Shown here in pieces: positions 44,793 to 56,325 of a stretch of 64,000 nt of DNA. Source of the stretch: Powellomyces hirtus (lineage: Eukaryota > Chytridiomycota > Chytridiomycetes > Spizellomycetales > Powellomycetaceae); assembly GCA_025526995.1 (NCBI GenBank), contig JAHLKG010000028.1:124001-188000 (forward strand). The letters run 5' to 3'. Within the stretch, counting starts at the first letter, position 1; each line of letters opens with the position of its first letter. A program made the position numbers and the translations under genes. Under the pieces are notes generated by a model. The model was not told the origin of the DNA. It saw only the letters and a program-made list of their open reading frames with translations, and searched no databases.

Positions 44793-46631
44793 TTACTCTT
44801 TTTTGGCGAGGGTAGGCGACGCCAAGCGCAAGCTTCTTCTCAATTCGGCGCGGGTTTCAGCGCGGGTTTCCAGGGTCGAGAGGACGGTGCGCGGACGGCG
44901 GCCCGCGGTAGAGGAGGTTGGGCGGGTGACTTTACGGGGTGGGGGGGATGATGCTGATGCTGGTGTGGATGGAGTTGATGTTTGCGGTGGTGGAACTGAA
45001 GCTGAGGATGATGATGAAAGACGAGAAGCAGGGGGGGATGCAGGAGGAGAGCGTGCCGGTGGAGTTCGTGATTGTGGTGGGGTTGGTGTTGGTCGTGTAA
45101 GTGATGCCGATCGGCTTGTCCGTGTCGAAGACGACTGGGGTTTCGGTTTTGTTGTTGTTGCTGTTGTTGTTTCTGCAGTGGGTTGTTTGGGGGCCACAAC
45201 GGACTTGCTGCGATGTAATGGTCGTGCAGCTTTCCCCGCAGAAGCCGTTGCCGGTGGTAAGGGTAATGGCGGTGGGGGTTGCAACAAACTCGCGATTTCG
45301 ACTTCCACGTCCAGGTCGTCGGCGACGTGGTCAAGCGGGGATGTCGTCGACCACCGCATGGCATCCCTTCCATCCCCTGCATCGTCGTCATCGCTACCAT
45401 TGCCATTGTCGTCGTGGTGGTAAGACGAGTCAGGCGTTGATGGATAAGCAATATTATTGTCGTTGGAGAGTGACGGTCCTTCCCGGCTGCTGCTGTTGCT
45501 ACTGCTGCTGCGGCTAGTGCTGGTGCCGTCACGCAAAAGATGGTGAGTCGATGATGTATCCGGCACAGCGTAATCCAGCTCGGAGATGGAGAGAAGTTCG
45601 GCCATAAGGTCAATTTCCAGCATTGGGTCCGCCTGATCGCCGTTCTCGTCGCGCGGGGTGGAGACATCGTCCGAGTCGGATTGGGGATCGGCTGATTTCT
45701 TCAACTGGTTGACGCGGTGGGTGGCGGGTGGGGGCTCGGGACTGCCGCTGATGCTGCCGGTCCAGTCGCTTTCGCCTCCGGATCCGGTACCATTACCAGC
45801 AGATGCAGCAGCAGGTGTGGAATGAGAAGACGGATTTTGGGAGAGGATGACCTCGTATTCACGTTCCACGGAGCTGTCCAGCTCTGCTTCCGCTACCCCT
45901 CTACCGTGTCCTTCCTCAGGTCTCAGCTCCTCCTCGTTCGATTCATCTTCAATCATATCCGGTTCGAGAGGGGGCAAGGACCACCGCATCTGCTACAAAT
46001 CCACGCAAAAGAAAAACAGTAACCCCGTTAACAATCCCTCTCATACGCTGAATCACACCTTTTCAAACATACCGGAAACCACCGACTAAGTTTTCCAACC
46101 TTTCCAGCCACCACTTTTTGGGCCGACACAAACTGCTTCGTGACCTGTTTCTCATAGTAGGTGAGTTTCTGCTGTTTCCGCGCCAGGACGGGGTGGATGA
46201 ATCGTTTGAATATGGGGGTGGTCGCTTTGGTCTGCCAATAGCATAGACTGAGAAAGAGTGCTAGTTTGGCGTTGTAGTAGAATGGAACCCTACAAGAAAT
46301 AGGACGAAAGGATATGAGAGGACTGTCACCTTCGGTTCGGGCGCAGGAATGCAGTTGTGTGGCTGGGGATTTTGCTATTCCCACGTACCAAAAAAACAGC
46401 CAATCACACAACGGTTCTACCGCCTACAGAATAAGCCGAGAATAAGACGCACTGTTCAAGATGAAATACAAGAAAGTGAGCTTTATTCCCTACTTCAATG
46501 GCAACGAGGGTAATCCAAAAACAAGCCCATCTCTGTCGCTTTCCAAGCGTCGCGTGGGATGTGCTAAGGGTCTTATAGGTGGAGTAGCCGCCCCAGGCGT
46601 AGCAGGCGACTTTGGCTAGTGGGATGAGCAT
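44793..46631 (-). CDS. REEP/Yop1 (TB2/DP1/HVA22) family protein, paralog B
   Basis: The start at 46631 gives MLIPLAKVACYAWGGYSTYK with a hydrophobic first segment, then KRQRWACFWITLVAIEV. A short exon PLCDWLFFW joins RVPFYYNAKLALFLSLCYW and IFKRFIHPVLARKQQKLTYY, matching the TB2/DP1 core (SYK, W-YW and PFYY-K blocks). A second coiled amphipathic piece follows (KQFVSAQKVVAGKVGKL). The last exon (about 45989-44793) is a tail of about 390 residues, acidic then Ser/Thr/Pro-rich, ending in a basic segment (RAELRRSLRLASP). Such a tail is far longer than in yeast Yop1. It is tail-to-tail with paralog A. Splice borders of the short exons are approximate. Confidence 0.8.
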
Positions 46632-47639
46632 TATAGTTTGTGAAAGAAAGATATTGACGATATACTGTCAACACTGAAATGGGGATAGTGAGACGCCACC
46701 AGTTTGACAGCAAATAAGTAACGCGTTTGTCCATCCTGTCAATTTCTCCCTTTCGCGACCCCACAAAGTTCCGCATACGCAACTACATACAGGCATTCGG
46801 CAGAGAGAGTCTAGAGGGGTTCCGTGAAATACCATTCTCCATGTGTCAGGACTGGTACTAGCTGTTTCTGTCTACTTCTGTATTGAACGCAAATGAATCT
46901 ATCTATCGATCCAGTCTATGGCAAACCACCGATATCTACCCTACCTTGCCAGAACGTTCAGCACGGCGCAACACCCATCACCAGGTTTATCTCGGGAGTG
47001 TGGACCGTGGCAAATAGGATGCCCCGTACCCACCGTTTTTTCTTTCATTCTGCAGACCAAAAAATAAGAAATCACTGTGCGGCAGGGTACAACATTACTA
47101 GGATTCGGAGGTATCCGAGTTGCCGAGACAGCAAACGTCCCCCGCTTACACACAGTGAACATGCATGCCCAACCGTCTTTAAAGAGATAAAAAAAAATAA
47201 ACGTCCCAAGTGTCCAAAAAACGCTCATATCTCATTCATTCCAATTCTGAATCTGCCCGCAAAAAAGGCAGACACCACACTAGAAACGGCAACACCTTTT
47301 TCCCAACTCCACATCGTCAAACTTTTCTCAAATTTAAAACAATAAAACTCCCCAATACCCTCTCCAGTACGGTCTTACACGCAGCTACTGTGGCTGGACT
47401 CTTGTGCGCGCGCCAGGGGTGGGTGGTGTGTGTGGGGCCGCTTGGTTCTTTTCTTTTAGGGTTGTTTTTTTTGTCGATTGGTTGATGGGTGGGGTTGGAT
47501 TCTGTGTGATGGCGTGTTTTGGCAGGCGCTTTGTTTGTCTCTGCCAGATGAGATGACGGGTTAGATTAGCGAAGTTTTTAATCATTTTCTGGAACCATGA
47601 TGCGTCACACACACCTCACCACCCATGCACCTCGCACTT
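46632..47639. other. Intergenic, no gene recognised
   Basis: Only short, mutually overlapping ORFs occur (for example plus 46893-47345), without motif or splice support. The stretch includes promoter DNA of paralog B and 3' flank of the next gene. Confidence 0.4.
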
Positions 47640-49520
47640 TCAAACCAATCCCAACGCCGCAAGCGAATCCCTGATGGCCGCGACGGGTCCCGTCTTCCCC
47701 TCACCCTTCTCCTTGCCACCGTTATCCACCAACAGCCTATCAAACAGCTTCGAAAACGAATAACGGCCCTCTCTGCCCGCACCGCTCTCTCTCCTCCCAC
47801 CCTCTGCGGTGGCGACATCCCACACAAAGCTGGCGCCGCGGAGGCGTTCATGCGACGTCCACCCAGCGGCGTGTTCCGCCTTGTACGCCGCGTCGGAGCC
47901 GGCAATGTGCGTGTGGTAGTTGTGGTGATTGTGCGCGTCGCAGCTGTCGGGGTCGTGCGTCGCCCACGGGCCCAGCGAGGTGCCGAGAGCGCGCCCGAGT
48001 TTGCGCGGGCGCGACGTGGCGGGGCGTGTTCGTGGGGGCGTGAGGTCGTGCGTGGAGAGCGCCGACGTGAGCGAGGCTAGGGTGGGGGTGGTGTTGGGGA
48101 GGAGGGAAACGCGCCGCATGCGTTGCATCCCTGCCACACCGACCGGCTGCGGGGCGGCTCTCATGGTTGGAGGCGGGGGAGGTACGGACCCGACCTCATT
48201 CCCATTCTGGACGCCTCTCTCACCCGCGTCGAACCCATACACGCTCCGCCTCTTCCGCGCACTCAACGCAAACGTGAATCCCTTGGTCCCAATGCCCTTC
48301 CACACATCACACCCGCCATCCTCCTCCTCCTCCATCTCCTCCGCCACCGCATCCAACAGCACGCCACCGGCGCTGTTGCTATTCACACACATCTTGATCG
48401 GGCGGACCGGACTCTGCCCGCGTTCGCAGCCGCCCGCGGAAAGCGTCAGGGGGGACCCGGACCGCGAGTAGAGATACCATGCGACGAGCTCGCGCATGAG
48501 ACGTCGGTGCGCCTCAAAGTGGGCTGCGGTCGTGTGCAGCGTCGTGTGGGGCCGCAGGCGCAACTCGAGAGTGGAGGTGCGCGTGGAAGGCGTCGGAGAG
48601 AGTTTGGGGAATGGGGTGGAGAGGTGCGAGTAGGTTCGCGTGGCCTGTGCGTGGGAAGAGAAACGTGAGGATCACAACCTTGGGGTTTTCCTCGCAGCAA
48701 ACACACCCGCATATTTCGCATTGTTTTTTTTTTTTGGCCGATGGGTTTATTGAAGCTTACCTCAGGCTCAGCGGGCCCATCGTAATCCTTCAACTTTTCT
48801 ACAAACCCAAATCAAAAAATCAAAAAATCTGCACAAACCCGACCACTCCCACAACCTCACAACCCCACTCCTCTCCTAATTATTTCCGTCCTCATTGTCT
48901 TTTCTCTTTCTTCCGTCCAACTAACTCACCATGTCCCAACGGAGGCGGCAACGGTCTGGCGGCTTTAGGCCGCGCCGAACGAGTCCATCCCGATGCATGA
49001 GACTGATGGTGCTGCTGCTGTTGATCCTGCTGTTGTGAGAGTCGTTCTTCTTCCCCATTCTCCGTCGTACTATTTTCCTGTCTCAGCTACCGGCCCCCCA
49101 AAAAAAAAATGAAATGAAAATCAGAATTCTTCATTACGCCATAACATTATATTATATTGTAGTACGATCCGAACCCACACACTTACGTTCACAGGCGTGC
49201 CCGTGGGCGTGACCCCCGGTGCGCGAGCTAGTCTACCGGCACCACTGCTGCGTTTGGTATGCGAGCTGCTGCTGCTGTTGTTGCCCCGGGTGCGGAACAC
49301 GCGGGGGCGGCGGGTGCTGTGGAGGTGGTGGTGGCCGGTCTAGAAATCCCACACAAAAAAGAGGAGGATTTACAGTATGAGCAATGCGGGTGTGTTGCGG
49401 GTTTCGCATAGTACGATTGAGCGTTTTTTTTTATTCCATTCAACTTGCAAGTTTGAGTAAATGGTGTCGACGCCGAGCAGGTGCAGCGGCCGCAGTTGCA
49501 CGACCCCCCGTGGCGTACTT
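47640..49520 (-). CDS. Hypothetical low-complexity protein, multi-exon, 5' end unresolved
   Basis: The last exon ends at the stop 47640 in AAIRDSLAALGLV. Exons upstream were followed by frame: KLKDYDGPAEPE (about 48800-48765), then TRTYSHLSTPFPKLSPTPST into LRPHTTLHTTAAHFEAHRRL and MRELVAWYLYSR. Earlier pieces are a Gln/His-rich exon (LRQENSTTENGEEERLSQQQ, about 49090-48930), TGHHHLHSTRRPRVFRTRGN (about 49340-49185), and VQLRPLHLLGVDTIYSNLQ before 49448. The initiator was not found; an ATG at 49583 is in another frame. The protein is basic, Ser/Thr/Pro-rich and lacks membrane helices. The FEAHRRLMRELVAWYLYSR segment is the most ordered part. I do not recognise it. Confidence 0.5.
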
Positions 49521-49639
49521 TTCACGGCAGGCGAGACGGAACAGTTCGTCGGCAACGTCGGCAGCGGGGACGGCAGCGTCCATTGGTAAAATTGCAGTTA
49601 CCGTCTCTGTTATATGGTGGGACGTTTTCACAGTATGTG

Positions 49640-50378
49640 TTGTTGTTTTTTTTTGTTGGTTGTTGTGGTGGGGGTATTTAACAACGTCCTTTTTCTGACG
49701 GTTTTCTGCATGCGAGTGTTACACTGTTGAAAGACGAAAGGCAAGAGGATGGGTGGTGGGTAGTGCGGGCGTGCGGGGTATTTATTATTTTATTTCCTTT
49801 TTGTGAGCTGCTTGCGATGGGTGACTAGGTCAATGTAAGATGTCAGCAGGTCACGGCCATCAAATCAAAAATGCCATGACGAAAGCCACAAAAGGGAGTA
49901 TTCCATTGTTGTCATCATATCATCATATCGCATCCAGCTTTTTGCTCCGGGTTAAGACCCACCTCATCACCCCCGATCGGAGTTACTGCTTACGTGACCC
50001 ATTTTGATTGAGAGCACGTGCTTTGCTTCTCGTGTGACGCGGGTTAGTCAGCCGCAGCGATGACACTATGCTGAAGTCAGCAGCAAAGCCGCCAACAAAA
50101 CTTACTGTTCTGAGTGGCTATGCGGAAGACGCTCGTGGGGACGGTTTTCTTTTTCTATGTTTTCCAACCCGACATTTGAGAATGGCCTACGACGAAACAT
50201 AACATTATAATAGATATTATTATATTGGTGTGGGTACTCAACGATCTGACTACCAATTCATACGCAGTAGCCAGAAGCGTCCATCGCATTACGATTACGA
50301 GCTCGATTCTCGCGCGATCTCTTGGCGGAATAGACGAATAAAATAGACTAGAAAGAGAGCCGGCGACGGGATAGAGAT
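49640..50378. promoter_or_regulatory. Divergent intergenic region upstream of the ornithine carrier
   Basis: No ORF is credible. A repeated atcatatcatcatatc stretch lies near 49915-49932 and an AT-rich block near 50195-50225. The region should hold the carrier promoter. Confidence 0.4.
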
Positions 50379-51800
50379 ATGACGAACGGATCAGGGAGCC
50401 CGCCACGGCTGAGTCCCGCTGCAGACCTGCTGTTTGGATCGGTATGTCCATTCCCCTGCGACATTGTCAAGACCATGAAATGTCTAATGCACGATGCCGC
50501 ACCTTGCAGGTAGCCGGGATGATTGGCATGCTCTTCCAATTCCCGTTCGACACGATCAAAGTGCGGCTCCAATCGCAGCCGCACGGGGCCGGGCAGCTCT
50601 TCATAGGTCCGCTGGACTGTGCCGTCAAGGGATTCAAAAGCGGCGGGGTGAAGAGTTTTTATAAAGGCTTGTCGGCGCCCCTGGTCGGGGCGATGATTGA
50701 AAATTCGGCCTTGTTTGGAGCGTTTAGCCATATCCAGAGCGTGGTGAGGCGGTACTCGGATATGCCGAGTGTAGATGCGCCCTTGTCGTTGGCCCAGTTG
50801 ACGCTTTCTGGGTTTTTGTCGGGGGCGTTGGTGTCGTTTGTGTTGACGCCTGGTAAGAGGGATGGGATATGCGAGAGCGATGAGGGTTTTTTGAGCCAGT
50901 TTGATAAGGTTGCGGAGTTTTGAATTGGGCTGATCCTGTTTCTACGTGTATTTCTGTGTTGCTCTCTCGTTCGTTAGTCGAACTCGTCAAATGCCAACTC
51001 CAAGTGCAAGATGTTCTGTTCAACCCGGCCGCGAACGCCTCCATCCCCCCGCATGCATCTACCACGACTCCTGTCCCGCCGGCCCACTCGCTCCACCATG
51101 GCCAGCACCAGCAGGGTCCCATCAGCGTCATCATGACCACGCTGCGCAAACACGGCATCCGAGGTTTATACCACGGCCATGTGGGGACGTTCCTCCGGGA
51201 AGCGGGCGGTGGGGCAGCGTGGTTTGGCACGTATGAGCTGGTGATCAGGGAATTGATCCGGAGGAAGCAGAAGGCGCAGCTGGAGGAGCCGCCACCTGGA
51301 CCAGCACCAGCATCATCTCGAGCAGCAGCACCAGCATCACCTCGAGCAGCGGCAGCATCATCAACATCATTATCATTATTTCCATCCCCTTCATCAACCT
51401 CCATCCCACCCCACCCGACGCAACCGCCACCCGGGCCCCCCCGCACGATCACGAAAGAAGACCTGGGCACGCTGTCCATCATGCTCGCGGGGGCGCTGGC
51501 GGGGATGACGTACAATGCGGCGCTCTTCCCCGCCGACACGCTAAAGTCTCGCCAACAGACGACGGATGGCGGGAAATCGTTTGTGCAGGTGGCACGGGAT
51601 CTGTACACTGCGCAGGGATGGAGGGGCTTTTATAAAGGCTTTGGCATCACGGTGCTGAGAAGTGCGCCCACGAGTGCCATGATTTTTGCAACTTATGTGA
51701 GTGAGGAAGAGCAAGTATGACGTGGGTTTTGGGTGGTGTGGGTAGGAACTGATGGCAGTCTTTTTTGTAGGAATTGTTGAGTCGGCATTTCCCGTTTTGA
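50379..51800 (+). CDS. ORT1: Mitochondrial ornithine/basic amino acid carrier (SLC25 family)
   Basis: This inner-membrane exchanger links mitochondrial ornithine synthesis to cytosolic arginine synthesis. Four exons are 50379-50441, 50510-50852, 50978-51696 and 51771-51800. Three carrier repeats are seen: FPFDTIKVRLQSQP (Px[DE]xx[KR] motif), a second with VELVKCQLQVQ (the Pro lies just before the intron), and FPADTLKSRQQT. Each is followed by a G-x-x-x-YKG-type block (VKSFYKGL, IRGLYHGH, WRGFYKGF). The second signature and FREAGGGAAWFGTYE-like region fit the ornithine carrier. About 380 residues is long for SLC25. The excess is an Ala/Ser/Pro/His insert (about 51285-51440) between helices 4 and 5 encoded by gca/tca repeats. 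The protein ends YELLSRHFPF. Confidence 0.9.
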
Positions 51801-53430
51801 AACGCGGCCCGCCGCGCCCGCGACCCACACAGCATCAACCCCGCATAGTCGGGGATCCACCAAGTTTTTCCATGTCTTATCTATACCAACGCAAGCGCAC
51901 TATATCATTCTCTGTCCCCACTGCACCCTCGTTACCCTTGGTACGCTTAGAATACGATACGTCTCTTAGACACAGATTGAGCCATCCCCCCGGCCTTGCA
52001 CATTATGACTCCCGCGCGGTGCCGCGTCGCCCTTTGTGGTACCCCCGATGGGGCTGTATTTGGCGGTCGAAACCTGCCGAAATACACATTCTCCATTTCG
52101 CCTCGTGCGGCGGGAGGGGGACTTGAGAGGAAAACAATTACGCTGTATAGAACTATGGGTAGTGGGATCGGCATGGATGGTTCGTGAGTCATGGTTTATA
52201 GACAGTGGGAAGACAATGGGAAACCCCCGCACACCAGGTTTATGGGATACCCCTCTGGGGCTCATTTAGCTATAGAGTATGCTGTAGCGCATGGCCAGGA
52301 GAACCTCGCGCCTCATGGACATGCCTATTGCGAGAGAGAGGATATTGCAATCAACCCCGCAATCAACCAGTACAGTATACCCCTTTTCCCCCCTCCCCCT
52401 TCCCCCGCTCCTCCTCTCAAGACTCCTCTTTTGAAGACTCCACCAATAAATAAATAGAGCGACCGCGTCCTGATGGATGAGATGAGATGGAGAGCGTTCT
52501 ATTATTGGCATTGCTATCGCATTCTTTCATCAAGAGAAAAGGGGAACGTTTTATATCCTACATCTAGTCTAGTTGGGTGGGAAACGCGTCTTTTTGACAA
52601 GCCAATAAGAAGAAGAACGCGTCTGAATAACTTGCAGTCAAAGGGGGGCGGCGGTCAACTTGCAAATTTGTTCAATTCGATATCCTCCCTCCTCCTAAGG
52701 GGACTATCGATACTCACAAGGGGACTACTCATAGTGATTATTATCGATAGACAAGGGACTAATAGACAAGAGGGAAGGGGGAACCGCAGCGGTCAAATTA
52801 GAAAGTGACATCACGATGGGACGCCCAGCCGCGATTGGCTCAGCGACTCTTACAAGAGCAATTAACCAAACGAAACGAATCAACGAATCAACGAATGAAC
52901 GAATGAGGGCCTAATAACTATCCGCAAGTAGAGAGAGGCAGGCCGCTCTTACTTGTCCTTTTCATTTGACATGTGGGACATTAATCCCACTCCCCTCACT
53001 CAATCACTCACTCAATCACTCACTCAGTCAGGACATGCGTGTAAAGGAGACTGAGAGGGGAATGGACTGACTGACTGACTCTTTCATTTTATCATTCCGT
53101 TTGTATTCCCCACCCCACCCCATCCAATACCCAATTATAATAAACATGTGGTGATGGACGGACGGACTGTAGAGTCAGTCACTCGAGTACTTATTGCAGC
53201 CCCTTCCTTTCCCGCCCGCCCCGCCTCTCCCTTTGTTTCTGTGCCTTGTGCCTTTGCATCTACATACTATCCATCAACTACGACCTTTGCTATCTTTGCT
53301 ATCAAAGCGGAACGGCACGAACGACCCAAACGAAACGAAGCTGGTCTTCTGCATCTTCTCTCTCCGGATATATACATTGCCTTGCCCATTCGTTTCTCTC
53401 CTCGCCTATTTCTTTGGGTACCTCCTCGCC
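51801..53430. other. Intergenic region with simple repeats
   Basis: No confident gene is seen. Features are a gaatcaac-type repeat (about 52875-52910), cactcaat/tcac repeats (about 53000-53030) and gact repeats (about 53068-53085). The motif aggggacta occurs three times near 52696-52765 together with atcgata/tatcgat. The stretch 53160-53430 is the PH-gene promoter and 5' UTR. Confidence 0.5.
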
Positions 53431-54908
53431 ATGCCTTCCGTCTCTGCACTTCCGCAGCACCCATCCGTGCTGCCCGTCACGTTTGCCTGGGAATTCCCCC
53501 AGTCCCCACCGTCCCCAACCAACTCGCTCTACACCACATTCGACCACCACGATGACGATACGCCCACCCTCTCCCTCAACAACAACAACAACAACAGCGA
53601 CTACAACAACAACAAATCCTTCACCTACGGCAGCCTCCCCAAATCCTCCATCCCGCCCCGCACCAAATCCGCCCCCGCCTACGTCCACAAAGTCCAAATG
53701 CACAAACACTACCAGCACCAAGAACAGATCAATGCCCACATGCGCCAAGACTACTACAATACTGAAATGGAACAGCAGGAGCGGGAGAAACCATCCATGG
53801 CCCGCAACACTCCCGGTCGCCACACCCTCGGCCGCAGAAACACGGAACGAAGTGGGGCCACTACCCTGGGCCGCAGAAATATAGAACGAAGCAACAATCC
53901 AATCTCCCAGGCCTCATACCGCCTCGTAGAATCCATCTATCAAACGTTTTTCAACCCCAGCGAATCAGGCGCCGGCGAAGTCAGAGCGGGATACGCTTCC
54001 GCTACTACCTACTACGAGATGACCAGGTAGGTTGGAGAGTGTATTAGAGAGAAAGAAAGGGGAGGAAATGACTTACGCGTCGTGCCCTCCACAGTCACGC
54101 AACTCCTCCTCCGCTGCCCCGTGCATCGGCGCCTGTTCCCCGCTCTACGCGAAAAAACACCCGCCAGCCCACACCCATACCCCCGCCGCGCGACTACGAC
54201 TACCACCACCACCAGCACCAGCAGGAACTCGAAATGATGGCCTTTGACCACAGCACCTCGCCCGATCGCGAAGGTATGCTCTGGTTCCGCGCCAACGATA
54301 CCTCCCCCTGGCTCCGCGCCTGGTGCGTCGTGCGCCACCAACACGTCTTTGTCCACAGTCCCGTCCAGGACATGGCCATCATTGCCCAAGTCCCGCTCTC
54401 GCCCGGCGTTGTCCTCTTGCCCGCGGAAGATTTCCCTAGAGCCCGCATACCCGCCGGATCCACGCGACTGACGGCTCGCGGCGCGGACCAGTACGCGTTC
54501 ACTACCACGGCCCCCGGAGAATGCTGCCCCTTCTTTTTTGCCGCCGACTCGCGGCTCGACATGATGCTGTGGATGGCTCAACTTATCCGCACCGCACAAG
54601 GATTTGCCGCCGTCCCGCGAACCCTGATCCCCATCCAACGAGCCTACTCCCTCTGCCTCAACCCCACCGACCCTCCCCCAAAGAGTTCCTCAAAGCGCGG
54701 AATCGCCATATCGGCCCCATTGCGCTGCCTTCACAAACAACCCTCGGCTCCCGATCTCACCCAGCACTCGACGTCCTCCACCTGGCCCAAATCCATGTCC
54801 TCTGCCTACCATACCACGTCGCCACACGCACCCAAACGCTTCAACCTCCAGAAACTCACCCGCAAACTCATGGGATTCCGCGAAAACTCTAGAACCAAAC
54901 CCGCGTAA
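53431..54908 (+). CDS. PH-domain protein with long disordered N-terminus
   Basis: The start is the ATG at 53431; an upstream extension in the same frame is hydrophobic and probably 5' UTR. Exon 1 codes for a disordered Asn/Ser-rich region (an Asn run at 53578-53598) and a twice-repeated TLGRRN(T/I)ERS motif (about 53824-53892). The intron (gtaggt near 54028 to ccacag near 54093) joins a Pro/Arg/His-rich linker and then a PH domain: EGMLWFRANDTSPWLRAWCV, HVFVHSP, PLSPGVVLLPAED, YAFTTTAPGECCPFFFAADS and the helix LDMMLWMAQLI with the conserved Trp. The C-terminus is basic (KRFNLQKLTRKLMGF). It probably binds phosphoinositides at a membrane; the partner is unknown. Stop at 54908. Confidence 0.78.
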
Positions 54909-55771
54909 AACAATCCCCACACAACAAAAAAAGGGCCTCTTTCATTCTATCGATCGCGCCCTCACTCTCTCTCTTCAGTTTATATCACAAGTTTTTTTCT
55001 CGCATTTCTTTGGCGCACCCCCGTCGCCAATTTTGTTCGTTGTCAGTAGCTCGCGTTTTTCATTTTCCCATCCCTGTACTTTGTTTCCGTTTTTCCGTAG
55101 TCGTTTAGTATCACCCGGCGGGATCAGTTCCATACGACACATCCCCGCCCCCACTTTTCTTTTCTCCCTACCGATCTTCCTCTCCCGATCACATTGTACA
55201 TAAAACCTGTAGATATGTATCTAGTCTGGGCGTATTATGTACTTACAAACTATATAATACAACACCCATCGTATACCCGATAAAATGAGGGGACAATATG
55301 TACATGCCCTACACACAACGCAGGTTCAACTGGACGATTCCAAGGCACCCACCATCTCACGGCGCCGCGCCTCACTCAACAATATTTTTACAACACGTAC
55401 CGCCTTCCGCCCTCCCGGCTAACGCGTTCATGACTTTGATCCTACCGACCTTGAACAGCACGTAGAACCATACCTAAGATCCCAGCATCTCACCCACACA
55501 TCAGCAACAGACGACCGACAACCCCACATAAAAGCAGCAGCCAGCAAAACAAACGTCTCAGGACCCTCCGATTCACAAAGCCACCCCACGACGGATGCAA
55601 CCACGGGCCCCAAAAATCATCTCCTACACCTCAAACGAGCAGAAGTCGTTAGTGAGCAGTCTTGTTCATACACGAAACGACAAGAACCGCGAAACTATGT
55701 GGGCATATGTTTTACCACCGTCTGCCCCAGGGACGAGTAAGTACCCTGTAGAAAACCAAAAAGAAACCTCC
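54909..55771. other. Intergenic between PH gene and tRNA-Gly
   Basis: This stretch contains the PH-gene 3' flank with AT-rich, polyadenylation-like sequence near 55200-55285. No ORF or RNA gene is supported. Confidence 0.5.
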
Positions 55772-55843
55772 TGCAACCACCGGGATTCGAACCCGGGCCA
55801 CTCGCTTGGAAGGCGAGTATATTAACCACTATACTATGGTTGC
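55772..55843 (-). tRNA. tRNA-Gly (anticodon TCC)
   Basis: On the minus strand a 72-nt cloverleaf folds without an intron. The acceptor pairs GCAACCA with TGGTTGC, followed by discriminator A. The D loop contains AGTGGTTAA. The anticodon arm is CTCGC-CTTCCAA-GCGAG, giving TCC. The T arm is CCGGG-TTCGAAT-CCCGG. TA at positions 8-9 and the TTCGA box B are present. The Pol III terminator would lie just beyond 55772 toward lower coordinates. Confidence 0.95.
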
Positions 55844-56325
55844 CGACGGCTGCCTGGTTTCCAGGCACGGTCGAATCAGCAATCCGCGTATGTGGAGCCG
55901 CGCGCTGGAACACATGCAAGTGGGTTCGTGGGATCGGCGGGGCGATGGTACTGTAGATAGAGACTGGAGTCGGGGGGCAAACGAGGAGCGACAGAACAGC
56001 GTTTGCGAAATCGCTAAAGGGGCGCTGGGAACCTTGCCACTGTGATGTATTTCAAGCCGTTTCAAAGCCCGGCAGTCGCATTCGTCTCCCCATAATCACA
56101 TTGGAGGGTGACGAAGCATACCGGATACGATTTACTACTGAACTATACAAATGTACATGTACCCGCCAAGTAAAAAACAACAAAAAAACCAACGCATCAT
56201 GTCACAACCCTGATACGCAGCCTCACTATCAATCAAATATAAACTACATACACACACAGATGCACAGTCCCTCCCTCACCGCAGGCGCCATTCAACCGCC
56301 CGCAGACCACACGACCTACCCTACC
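55844..56325. other. Intergenic between tRNA-Gly and anoctamin 3' end
   Basis: No gene is recognised in this stretch. Confidence 0.5.

Noticed and set aside
44728..45423. A plus-strand ORF rich in Gly/Val/Asp opposite the REEP-B tail.
   Set aside because: It is an antisense reading of the Ser/Thr/Pro-rich tail exon, which is in frame with the REEP-B core.
49440..49631. The ATG at 49583 with a good context as the start of the 47.6-49.5 kb gene.
   Set aside because: Its frame meets a stop in the next exon. The frame that joins the downstream exons is a different one without a visible initiator.
50724..51608. A 294-codon minus-strand ORF opposite the ornithine carrier.
   Set aside because: It is an antisense shadow of GC-rich carrier exons; the Met/Met-Leu and Trp-rich composition mirrors the sense codons.
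54012..54638. A 208-codon minus-strand ORF opposite the PH-domain gene.
   Set aside because: It is the shadow of the PH exon; no start, splice or family support.
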